A stretch of 64,000 nt of DNA. Origin: Planctomycetota bacterium. GTDB lineage: Bacteria; Planctomycetota; UBA1135; UBA2386. Made by a program: the position numbers and the translations under genes. The stretch's first letter is position 1, and each line of letters begins with the position of its first letter. The stretch lies in NCBI GenBank assembly GCA_028281765.1, contig JANQJF010000050.1, positions 151,532 to 215,531 of the forward strand, given 5' to 3'. Below the pieces are notes generated by a model. That model saw only the letters and a list, made by a program, of their open reading frames with translations, did not search any database and had not been told where the DNA came from. Of the stretch, positions 1-8,097 are shown one piece after another.

Positions 1-842
1 CTCTGCGCACGAACTCGCTCGGGTTTCGAGGTCGCGAGTGGCTGAAGGAGAGGAGCGCCGGTGTTTTTCGCGTTGCGCTGATTGGGGATTCCCACGCGTT
101 CGCGTTCGGCGTGCCGTTCGAATCCGGGGTCGGTGAGGCGCTCGCGGATCGACTCGGGCAACGGCTCGGCCGCGAGTGTGAGCTTCTCAACTTCGGTCTG
201 CCCGGCTACAACGCCGAGCAGCAGCTGGAAGTGCTCCGTCACAAGGCGCTCTCGTTCGATCCGGACCTCGTCGTGGTGCTGATCTGCGAGAACGATCACA
301 ACAAGGCGCGCTGGTGTGACGACGAGGGCTGGCTCCACATCCCCGACGCGCCCGAAGACGCGGCGCGTGGACCGACCCGTCCGCTGGTCACCGAAAAGAG
401 TGTGCTGCGACACAGCCGGCTCGCGATGTACCTGAAGCTGATGTGGCTGCGCGCCACGGTGAGTTCGGAGCGTGAGGAGGCCGCGAAGCCCGACGAGGGT
501 TGGATGGCGCCCGTCGACTCGGCCGAGGTCGCGCCTCGCGTCCGGTCCGTCTACGACTCGATCGTCGGGATGGCCGAACTCTGCAGGGCACGGGAGATAC
601 CCGTCGGCGTGACCACGCTCGCGGCGTTGCCGGACTATCGCCGCCTGCTGCGGGCGTTTCGCGAGTCCACCGGTGTGCCGACGTTCGAGCTGCTCGGCTT
701 GTATTCGGACGTCTCGGGCTGGTCGGAGCTCGCTGCCAAGCACGGCCTCGGGTGGGACGACCACCTGGATGCCGCCAGCCACGCGCGCTGGGCGGACGCG
801 ATCGTGGGCTGGCTCGCGGAATCCGACCTGTTGCCGGACTGA
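1..842 (+). CDS. SGNH/GDSL-type hydrolase, 5'-truncated by the window edge
   Basis: The frame is already open at base 3 and runs to a TGA at 840-842, so the start lies before the window. About 28 codons in, the translation reads IGDSHAFAFG, which is the block I nucleophile motif (GDS) of SGNH hydrolases. A later ICENDHN resembles the block III Asn region, and DDHLDAASH near the C-terminus fits the catalytic Asp-x-x-His block V (D-D-H). The family acts as esterases, lipases or O-acyl transferases/hydrolases on carbohydrates; the substrate cannot be told from this fragment. No signal peptide can be judged. The ATG-like starts inside the frame (from 111) would remove the GDS motif, so I reject them. 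Family call good, specific function unknown. Confidence 0.8.
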   Translation, partial: LRTNSLGFRGREWLKERSAGVFRVALIGDSHAFAFGVPFESGVGEALADRLGQRLGRECELLNFGLPGYNAEQQLEVLRHKALSFDPDLVVVLICENDHNKARWCDDEGWLHIPDAPEDAARGPTRPLVTEKSVLRHSRLAMYLKLMWLRATVSSEREEAAKPDEGWMAPVDSAEVAPRVRSVYDSIVGMAELCRAREIPVGVTTLAALPDYRRLLRAFRESTGVPTFELLGLYSDVSGWSELAAKHGLGWDDHLDAASHARWADAIVGWLAESDLLPD

Positions 843-932
843 GGGCGGGTGCGCGCTCCTCCGTAGGTGACGGCGGCGCGCCGGCTCGCTACCGTGTTCG
901 ACCCCATCCCCTCTCGACTCCCCTCCCGACCC

Positions 933-3323
933 ATGAAACGACGTAGATCGCGCAAGGAATCCGACCGCCCCAAGAAGGCTGCCCAGGTCACGCCCGAAGA
1001 CGACGAACTTCCGACCCTCGAGCCGATCGAGGACGAGGAGGAACTCGAGACTCTCGAAGAATGGGACGGTGACGACGACGGCGACGATTCCGGGATGGCG
1101 ATTTCGCATTCCGCGGAATCCGGTGAGTTCGACGTCAAGATCGTCATCGACGTCGGCGAGATGGAGAAGGCCGAGATCACCGGTGCGATCGAGGCGCCGC
1201 TGCGCCGCAAGGCCGCGGCGCTCGGCGACGAAGTTCGCTGGAAGAACGTGCTCGTCGAGTTCGGTGGCGAGGCTCTGATTCCCTCGGCGGCCAAAGCCAC
1301 CATCGGCGAGATCTTCGAAGGCGCGAAAGCGCTGTCGGCGACGGTCAACCGCGGGCTCGGCAACGAGAAGGTCTTCGAAGGATCGAAACCAGAACTCGCG
1401 ACCGAACTCTCGGAGAGCGGCGGCGAAATCCGGCTCGACGTGTCGACGGGTGAGCTGGATCCGGACGACGTGGATTCGCTGTTCCGTCCCGAGCTCGACA
1501 AGCTCGCTGCAGCGGCGGCAGACAAGCCGGTGCGCGTTGCGTTCGACGACGACTTCGAGCTCGACATGCGGCTCCACAAACACGTCCGCACGACGTTGGT
1601 CGACGCCGGGGCCAGTCGAGTCGCGATCGGCGACGAGGTCGTCTTCGACCGCGCGATCGAAGAGCGCGTCGTCGTGGCGGATGGCAGCGGCGATTTCGAG
1701 ACCGAGATTCAGGTCGCGGACGGCGATTCAGCAACGCTCCGTGCGAGCTTCGATGCCGCGATCCCCAAGAACGAGTCTCGCATCGCGGGCAAGCGTATCA
1801 TGCTGCGCTGCGCGAGCGGGGACGAAGCGGTGAGCCGCGACCGGCTCGTGGCCGCAGGAGCACTCGTCGTCGCCGTCGCCCGAGGCGGCAGCGTCGAGCA
1901 GCTGTGGCCGACGATGGTGACCGTGACGGGCGGGCAAGGCGCGGCAACCATTCGCGTCGATGCCGGCGGTCGCGATCGTTCGGAGGTTCTCGCGAAGTTC
2001 GGCGCGGAGATCGAGCGGGAGGCGGACGCGCTGCGTGGTCGGGCTCTGACCGTCGACTGGCCGTCCGGCTACATGCTCGACGAGGAGATCGAGCAGGTGG
2101 CGTTGGATGACAGCCTCCGCGCGCTGGATCCGAAGTCGGTGCACTTCTCGATCGACGGTGAGGAGCGCGAGCCGTTCTTCCCGAACCCGATCGAGATGAC
2201 CGTCGACGGTCAGTCGTGCCGGTGCGAGATCGACACGGATGCCGGGAAGCCGGTCGAACTCGTGCGCGCGATGGATCGTCGCATCGGTGGGTCCCGGCTC
2301 GATGGTGCGACCGTGAACGTGCTGATTCGCGGGGACGGGGCCGTGTCCCGCACGATGCGGCAGCGGATGCGTGAGCTGTTCGGCGACGCCGGTGTCGCGT
2401 TTGCGCGGCTCGACGATCGCGGTGAGACGATGGTTCTGCTGCCTTCGCTGCTCGGCATCGAGACCGGCGACGCGGGCACCCGCATCACGATCGACGCGTC
2501 GGGTCGCGAAGAGGGCGAGATCGAAGCCGACGCGCGCAAAGAGATCGAGGCGGCGGAGATCGGGGAAGGCGCGACCGTCACGGTCGTCGATTCCGAGCGC
2601 GCGGAGATGGTGACGCCGATCCTCAAGGAGCTCGGCTGCGCCGAGATCCTGCTCGAACGCGACCGGGGCACGGTGCTGATTCATCCCGCGCTTTTGACCC
2701 TAGAGCAGGACGGCAAGTCCGCGACGCTCACGGCCACGCCGACGACCGACGACGCGGGTGCGCTCGCACAGTTCGAGAACGAGTTCGCCGGCATGACGTG
2801 TCTCATGGAAGGCGTGGACGTCACGCTGGCGTGGGGCGACGGTGCGAGCATCGATACGCCGTCGATCGCACGTGCGGTCGAGCTGCTCGTCGAGGCCAGC
2901 GCCGCGAAGGTCAGCGTCGCGCGTGCGGGTCGCAACCCCAAGCAGGTGCACCCGAAGGTCGAGCGCAAGTTCGTCGAGGTGATCGGCCGGCGTGACGCCG
3001 GCGATCCACCGATGTCGATGATCGCGATTGACTGCGGCGAGGGCGCCGACGACATTCCGGAGATCCAGTCCGCTCTCGCAACGCACGCGAAGGACACCGA
3101 CGGCCGGCGCGTCCTGGTCGTCTTCCGCGACCACGGCAACGACGTCGCGCTTCCGGCTGGAGATGCGGTCGTGACGGCCGTGTGCGCCGCACTCGAGGGC
3201 AGCACCAAGGCGCTGCTCGTCTACGGCGACGGCGACATGGGGGCGCACTTCACGGTCATGCGCTCCGAGCTCGAAGCGCTGGCGGTCGGGACGCGTGTCC
3301 GCGATCCACGCCAGCGCAGCTGA
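933..3323 (+). CDS. Large acidic protein of about eight degenerate ~90-residue repeats, unknown function
   Basis: 796 residues from the ATG at 933; upstream in-frame codons look non-coding and the MKRRRSRKES start gives a natural basic N-terminus. No signal peptide or membrane segment is visible, so it is probably cytoplasmic. Residues 1-65 are a basic then strongly acidic, low-complexity tail. From residue 66 to the end the sequence divides into about eight units of 80-95 residues. Each has a beta-strand such as IVIDVG or IRVDAGG, a helix, a second strand of the form G(K/R)xVxVxW/F (for example GRALTVDW, GVDVTLAW, GRRVLVVF), another helix, and a closing AGAxxVxxxR-like strand. I do not recognise the family. 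The pattern suggests a repeated alpha/beta module and possibly a scaffold or sensor. It lies alone, convergent with the next gene, with only 9 bp between stops. Confidence 0.75.
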   Translation: MKRRRSRKESDRPKKAAQVTPEDDELPTLEPIEDEEELETLEEWDGDDDGDDSGMAISHSAESGEFDVKIVIDVGEMEKAEITGAIEAPLRRKAAALGDEVRWKNVLVEFGGEALIPSAAKATIGEIFEGAKALSATVNRGLGNEKVFEGSKPELATELSESGGEIRLDVSTGELDPDDVDSLFRPELDKLAAAAADKPVRVAFDDDFELDMRLHKHVRTTLVDAGASRVAIGDEVVFDRAIEERVVVADGSGDFETEIQVADGDSATLRASFDAAIPKNESRIAGKRIMLRCASGDEAVSRDRLVAAGALVVAVARGGSVEQLWPTMVTVTGGQGAATIRVDAGGRDRSEVLAKFGAEIEREADALRGRALTVDWPSGYMLDEEIEQVALDDSLRALDPKSVHFSIDGEEREPFFPNPIEMTVDGQSCRCEIDTDAGKPVELVRAMDRRIGGSRLDGATVNVLIRGDGAVSRTMRQRMRELFGDAGVAFARLDDRGETMVLLPSLLGIETGDAGTRITIDASGREEGEIEADARKEIEAAEIGEGATVTVVDSERAEMVTPILKELGCAEILLERDRGTVLIHPALLTLEQDGKSATLTATPTTDDAGALAQFENEFAGMTCLMEGVDVTLAWGDGASIDTPSIARAVELLVEASAAKVSVARAGRNPKQVHPKVERKFVEVIGRRDAGDPPMSMIAIDCGEGADDIPEIQSALATHAKDTDGRRVLVVFRDHGNDVALPAGDAVVTAVCAALEGSTKALLVYGDGDMGAHFTVMRSELEALAVGTRVRDPRQRS

Positions 3324-3332
3324 GCGCGTCGT

Positions 3333-4772
3333 TCAGATCAGGATGATGTGCCAGTCGGACAGGGCGTAGCCCGCGCCCGGGTTGAGCGGATCGAAGAACG
3401 ACGCCGCCATGAACGCGGGCAATCCCTGGAACGGGCCCGGCAACGGGACCATCACGCTCGGCATGATGTCCTGATGTGCCAGTCGGTTGATCCCGGCGAT
3501 CGTGTACAGGTCCGGTCCGATCGTCGGGAACCAGAAGAAGTAGGAGACCAAGCCGTTCGTCCGCGGCAGGTTGCCCCACTCGGACGCGCCGAACACGACG
3601 TAGTCGCCGACGCCAGCGCTCACGTCGACGCCGCGCGAGATACTCATGTTCATCTTGCCGTTGCTCGGGATCTGGAGCGGCTGCGCTGTCGCGAAGCATC
3701 GGCAGAACACGTCGCGCTCGGGGTCCGCGCCACAGAGGCCGTCGATGTCGTCGCCGATGATGAGCTGGACGCCGTTCGGGATCGATGGATCCGAGGGGTT
3801 GTCGCGCGTGAGTTCGACCGGCGGCCCGGAGCCGAGATAGACCTCGATCTGGGGGCGACTCGTGTCGAGCGTGATCTTCGACGAGAACATCGTCACGCCT
3901 TGCAGGACGTTGACGGCCAGGGCGTCTAGGTCGTCGTTGGGAGCGGTCAAGTTGACGTCGCTGGGCGTGAGCACGACGACCGGCGGATCCCACGCGCCGT
4001 TGGTCGTGTCCCAGCGGCTCTTGAGGACGGTCGCGCCGTGCTTGTTGGCCGGGTCGCCACCGAAGAAGCTCTGGGGGAGCTGCGCGGCCGAACTCGACGT
4101 GACCGAGAAGTAGAACTCGTGCACGTTCGGGTAGAACGGCGCGGGCACCCCGCCGTTGCGCACGATGAGCGGCATGAAGATGTCGATCGCGCTCTCGTTC
4201 ACGACGCTCGGCGGGGGATTGATGCTGGCGACGGACTGCTCGATGTACGAGAAACCCGGGTAGACCGGCGGGAGATACGAGCCCTCGAAGTAGAGGCTGA
4301 TCATCTCCGAGCCGGCCTTCTGCGGTGATGCTGACATCGTGCGGATGTGCGATCCGGCTTGTCCTGTCGCGCTCGGGCGCACCGAGATCATGATGTTCGC
4401 CCACTGCAGGGTTTGGTTCGGGATGACCTTGCCCGAGCTGTCGACCGGGATGATGTCGTTGCCGGTCGACATCGCGTCGATCTTCACGTTCTGCCAGTCG
4501 GACGGGAAATGGGCGCCGAACAGGGCGAACAGATCATAGTCGGGCGTGTAGTTGTCACTGCCCTGCGTCGCGGGCTGTACGCGCGATGGCGTGCCCTCGA
4601 GACGTTCGCAGATCTGGTACGGGAGGCACGACGTCTGGGGCGTGAGGAACCCCGTGTCGTAGATCACGCCGCGGGGAACGTTGGCCATCAGGCCGCCCCA
4701 TTTCTGGGCAGTGATCGGGGCCGAACAGAGCGCGCCGAGGAGAGCGGCCGGGAGAGCGTAGGAGCGATGCAT
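3333..4772 (-). CDS. Secreted protein of unknown function
   Basis: 479 residues, starting at ATG 4772 with a GGAGG sequence about 9 nt upstream. The N-terminus (MHRSYALPAALLGALCSAPITAQ) is a typical Sec signal peptide ending in ITAQ, like most exported proteins here. The mature part is rich in Pro, Ser, Asp and aromatic residues and looks mostly beta. It contains one Cys cluster (GLCGADPERDVFCRC, near residue 365), possibly disulphide-bonded. The C-terminal ~70 residues (DLYTIAGINRLAHQ to DWHIILI) have the strand-rich look of the C-terminal modules in other secreted proteins of this window. No catalytic motif is visible. It lies 40 bp downstream of the kinase gene on the same strand and could be co-transcribed with it. 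Confidence 0.7.
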   Translation of the reverse strand: MHRSYALPAALLGALCSAPITAQKWGGLMANVPRGVIYDTGFLTPQTSCLPYQICERLEGTPSRVQPATQGSDNYTPDYDLFALFGAHFPSDWQNVKIDAMSTGNDIIPVDSSGKVIPNQTLQWANIMISVRPSATGQAGSHIRTMSASPQKAGSEMISLYFEGSYLPPVYPGFSYIEQSVASINPPPSVVNESAIDIFMPLIVRNGGVPAPFYPNVHEFYFSVTSSSAAQLPQSFFGGDPANKHGATVLKSRWDTTNGAWDPPVVVLTPSDVNLTAPNDDLDALAVNVLQGVTMFSSKITLDTSRPQIEVYLGSGPPVELTRDNPSDPSIPNGVQLIIGDDIDGLCGADPERDVFCRCFATAQPLQIPSNGKMNMSISRGVDVSAGVGDYVVFGASEWGNLPRTNGLVSYFFWFPTIGPDLYTIAGINRLAHQDIMPSVMVPLPGPFQGLPAFMAASFFDPLNPGAGYALSDWHIILI

Positions 4773-4812
4773 CGGGGGGATCCTCCGTAGAGCGACGGGC
4801 GAGAGTCGGGTG

Positions 4813-7263
4813 TCAGCGATGGGGGGAAACTTGGTTGGCGAGCTCGAACAGGAACTCGCGAAGAGCCTCGGTCTGAGTGGAATCGAGGGTGTCGGTCACG
4901 AGCGACGCGAGAATGCGGAGGTGAACGGGCTTGAGTGGGTCTCGCTTCAGGTGGCGCGCGACCGTCGTCAGCAGACGGTTCGGGGAGCCCGAGGCGAGGG
5001 CGCTCGCGACGGCGGCGTCCACCGGCGTGTAGTCGGAGTCCGGGTTCCGTGACGCGACGAACTCCTCGTGCGCGAGCTCGGCGAACCGGAGCGTGTTCTC
5101 GTCGTCGTTCGCCTGCCGCGCGACCATGGCACGCGCGAACTGCGTCTTCCCACGCATGCGGTGTCGAAGCCGCGCGCCTTCCTCGGTGTCGGGGTACGGT
5201 GTTCGATCGACGGTTTCGAGGGCGCGCACGAACTCCTCGGTCTCGAGCAAGAAGAGGATGAGACGCTCGTGCGCGCCGCGGGATCCCGGTCCCCGTTCGA
5301 GAGCGGATTCGAACGCATCGAGCGCATCGTCGAGAGCGCCGGTGGCCTGCAGAGCGGCGCCCAGGTTGATCTGCAGCGCGAGGTCGCTGGGCGCGAGTTC
5401 CAGCCCTTCTTCGAACGCGCGGATCGACTCGGGAAACCGGCGTTGCGCGTACAGCGTGCGGCCGATCGCGAGACGGGTCGACGCCGTCCGACGACCGAGC
5501 TTGGCCTCGAGACGGTTCGCGAGATCGTGACTCTTGCGTCGCAGGGCGCGTCGCTCGCGAGACGGGGCCTGCACCGTGAGTTCGGCCTGCACCTGGAGCG
5601 CGAGCTCCTGCGCGAAGTGGAGATCGCGAAGCTCCGGTCGGCTGAGGCACTCGATGGCGGCGCCGAAGTCCTCAGGGTGCGTGCTGCGGTTGCGGATGCG
5701 GTGATGCTCGGCGACGTAGTGCTCGAGCGCCGACTCGCGCGGCGGGAGCGACTCCAGTGCGACGACGGGTGCGCCTCGATGAGAGTCCGGCAGCTCGTCG
5801 TAGTGCGAGGCCAGTGCCTGGACGAACGGTGTGCCCAGGCGTGTCGCGAGCGCGCGCATGTCTTCGGCGGCGCCGCGGGGATCGCCGTGGTCGACGCGGA
5901 ACGCGGCACGGCGGAGGAGAGACGGCACGGGCTCGACACCGAGCTGGACGGCGCGGTCGAGGATCTCGCGAACGAAGGCGCGCTGCGCCGGATCCGGGAT
6001 TTCCCTGGTCGCACGCGGGGACATCGCACGCGTCGGTGGCAGTTGCGCCCAGGTCGCGAGCCACTCCTTACGTTGCTCGGCAGCCCAGGCGTCCTTGCCG
6101 AGCCACACGGTCATCGTGACCCCGGCGAGCAGTGCGACCGTCGCTCCGACGCGAAACTCGCGCGAGCGTCGCAAGCGTCGCCAGGCTCGGCTGAACGGCG
6201 TCAGCGGTCGCGCACGCACCGGACGGTGCGCGAGGAAGGAGCGCAGGTCTTCGGAGAGTTCGAGCGCGTCGCGGTAGCGGCGATACGGCTCCCGGGCCAT
6301 GCCCTGTTCGAGGATTGCGAGCAGGTCGCGTGGCAGGCCGGGGACGAGCTGCGCTGGCGGCACCGGATCGCGGCGCTGGAGCTGCGCGATGATCTGTGAC
6401 GGCGTGCCTTCGAAGGGCGCGCGGCGCGTCACGAGATGGTAGAGCGTCGCCGTCAGCCCGTACACGTCGAGCGCGGCACCGGGCGGCACGTTCGGATCGA
6501 GCGCCTCCGGTGCCATGTAGGCCGGAGTGCCGAGCGCGTCTGCGCCGTCGCGCACCGTCGGCTCCGCGTCGAGCGTCGCGATCCCGAAGTCGAGCAGGAC
6601 CGGGGAGCAGTCTTTGCGGAGGAACACGTTGGACGGCTTGACGTCCCGATGGAACACGCCGCTCGTATGCGCGGAGTGCAGACCTTCGGCCAATTCGGCG
6701 ATCCAGCCGGCAGCGTCGCGAAGGTCGTGCGTCGGATCCGGCGCGCTGAGTCGGTTGGCCAGGGACTGGCCCTCGAGCAGCTCCATGACGAGAAACATCA
6801 GTCCGTCGTCGGTCCGGCCGCGGTCGTAGATCGGCACGACCGAACGGTGGCGCACCGCCGCCAGGACCTTGGCTTCGCGTTCGAAGCGAGCCTCGGACTC
6901 CGCGCTGTTCAGCAGCTCGGAGCGCAGAATCTTGATCGCGACGCGGCGGTGCAGCTCGCGGTCCTCTGCGACGTACACGACGCCCATCGACCCGGCGCCC
7001 ACTCGGGTCAGCAGCTGGTAGCGCCCGATCAGCAGTCGGCCGGCGTACGCGTCGAAGTCGTCCGACGCGCGCTGCAGCTCCGGGAGCCTGTCGGCGCGAT
7101 GGATCGCGGCCTCGACGCGTTCGATCAGGTCTCGGCGTTCTTTGCAGATCTCGTCGATCGGCGGCTCGATCCCCTGCTCCCGCATCTCGAGGGCGATCGC
7201 GATGAGTCGGACCAATTCGGGGTCGTCGGCATGGCGGTCGTCGTCGGTCGATGCGCGGACCAT
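4813..7263 (-). CDS. Membrane-anchored Ser/Thr protein kinase with C-terminal TPR repeats
   Basis: 816 residues. The kinase domain covers about residues 82-340: glycine loop VGAGSMG (89-94), ATP-binding Lys 111 in AIKIL, catalytic loop HRDVKPSN (Asp 207), DFG (225-227) and APE (251-253), so it should be active. A single hydrophobic segment at about 373-392 (VGATVALLAGVTMTVWLG) suggests a Hanks-type kinase anchored in the membrane. The remaining ~420 residues are helical with TPR-like units (for example the segment around FPESIRAFEEGLELAPSDLAL). The start ATG at 7263 overlaps the TGA of the sigma-factor gene (TGATG), which implies translational coupling. ECF sigma factors encoded next to Ser/Thr kinases are a known planctomycete arrangement; that this kinase phosphorylates its sigma neighbour is inference. 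Confidence 0.93.
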   Translation of the reverse strand: MVRASTDDDRHADDPELVRLIAIALEMREQGIEPPIDEICKERRDLIERVEAAIHRADRLPELQRASDDFDAYAGRLLIGRYQLLTRVGAGSMGVVYVAEDRELHRRVAIKILRSELLNSAESEARFEREAKVLAAVRHRSVVPIYDRGRTDDGLMFLVMELLEGQSLANRLSAPDPTHDLRDAAGWIAELAEGLHSAHTSGVFHRDVKPSNVFLRKDCSPVLLDFGIATLDAEPTVRDGADALGTPAYMAPEALDPNVPPGAALDVYGLTATLYHLVTRRAPFEGTPSQIIAQLQRRDPVPPAQLVPGLPRDLLAILEQGMAREPYRRYRDALELSEDLRSFLAHRPVRARPLTPFSRAWRRLRRSREFRVGATVALLAGVTMTVWLGKDAWAAEQRKEWLATWAQLPPTRAMSPRATREIPDPAQRAFVREILDRAVQLGVEPVPSLLRRAAFRVDHGDPRGAAEDMRALATRLGTPFVQALASHYDELPDSHRGAPVVALESLPPRESALEHYVAEHHRIRNRSTHPEDFGAAIECLSRPELRDLHFAQELALQVQAELTVQAPSRERRALRRKSHDLANRLEAKLGRRTASTRLAIGRTLYAQRRFPESIRAFEEGLELAPSDLALQINLGAALQATGALDDALDAFESALERGPGSRGAHERLILFLLETEEFVRALETVDRTPYPDTEEGARLRHRMRGKTQFARAMVARQANDDENTLRFAELAHEEFVASRNPDSDYTPVDAAVASALASGSPNRLLTTVARHLKRDPLKPVHLRILASLVTDTLDSTQTEALREFLFELANQVSPHR

Positions 7264-7898
7264 CAGCTCTCTCCGAGTCGCATCAACAGGCGGGCCTGCG
7301 CCGCGTAGAAGGCCTTCCGTGCCGAGTCAGCCGACGGATACGCGAGCTCTTCGGCGAGTTCGGCGTAGGTCGTATTGCGTTCGATTCGCTCCCGGAGGAG
7401 CAAGCGTTCTCGCGTGGGGAAGGACGTGAGCACGCTGCAGAAGCGCGCGACTTCCTCCGCGGTCACAGCGTGGTCCGCGGGGTCGCGCTCGCGCTGGGGC
7501 AGCTCGAGGTCGTGGACCGAGCCGACTCGGCGGCAGTCGCGGCGGACCGCTTCGTGAAAGCGGACTGCGTCGATCAGCCGGTTCTTCGTGACGCTCGCGA
7601 GGTAGTTCACGAACGCGCCTTCGCTCGTTCCGGCGAACGACTCGAGGTCGCGCAGCACGCTCATGAAGACCTCCTGCACGACGTCGCCGGTGCTGAACAT
7701 CGGCGCGATCCAAGGGCGTTTGAGGCGCAAGTCGGCGGCGAGCGCGCGGTGCACCATGTCCCGCACCATCGGGTAGAACCGGTCGAAGAGCGCGTTCAGC
7801 GCGCTCTCGTGGCCTTCACGGGCGGCAGCGACCTGCTGCAGGAAATCGGTAGGGCAGGACATGACCTCGGGGGTGGTCGGTTCGGCGGGGGGCGCCAT
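7263..7898 (-). CDS. ECF-type RNA polymerase sigma factor linked to a Ser/Thr kinase
   Basis: 211 residues. The N-terminal half fits sigma region 2 (ALFDRFYPMVRDMVHRAL, then STGDVVQEVFMSVLRDL and FVNYLASVTKNRLIDAVR). The C-terminal half fits region 4 (TSFPTRERLLLRERIERNTTYAELAEEL, then a recognition helix around ADSARKAFYAAQARLLMRL). The frame opens at ATG 7898, but a second ATG at 7862 (MSCPTD) also precedes the whole sigma domain and may be the true start. The stop TGA overlaps the kinase ATG by one base. No anti-sigma gene is nearby, which agrees with control by the adjacent kinase, though that is inferred from context. Confidence 0.88.
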   Translation of the reverse strand: MAPPAEPTTPEVMSCPTDFLQQVAAAREGHESALNALFDRFYPMVRDMVHRALAADLRLKRPWIAPMFSTGDVVQEVFMSVLRDLESFAGTSEGAFVNYLASVTKNRLIDAVRFHEAVRRDCRRVGSVHDLELPQRERDPADHAVTAEEVARFCSVLTSFPTRERLLLRERIERNTTYAELAEELAYPSADSARKAFYAAQARLLMRLGES

Positions 7899-8097
7899 TC
7901 AGAAGAGGCGGGAGCAGGGGGACGGACAGGAACGAAATCCTGAGAATCGCGCGGCTGCGGCTGTGTGGATGCACAGGAGCGCAGCGCGTCGCCACTGCGT
8001 GATTGTCCGGGCGCGGCGGATCGACGGAAAGAAATCGCGCGAGATTCGCCTGTACGGTCGAGCGACTCCGACGACGACAGTCGAGGGAGGGCGGCGT

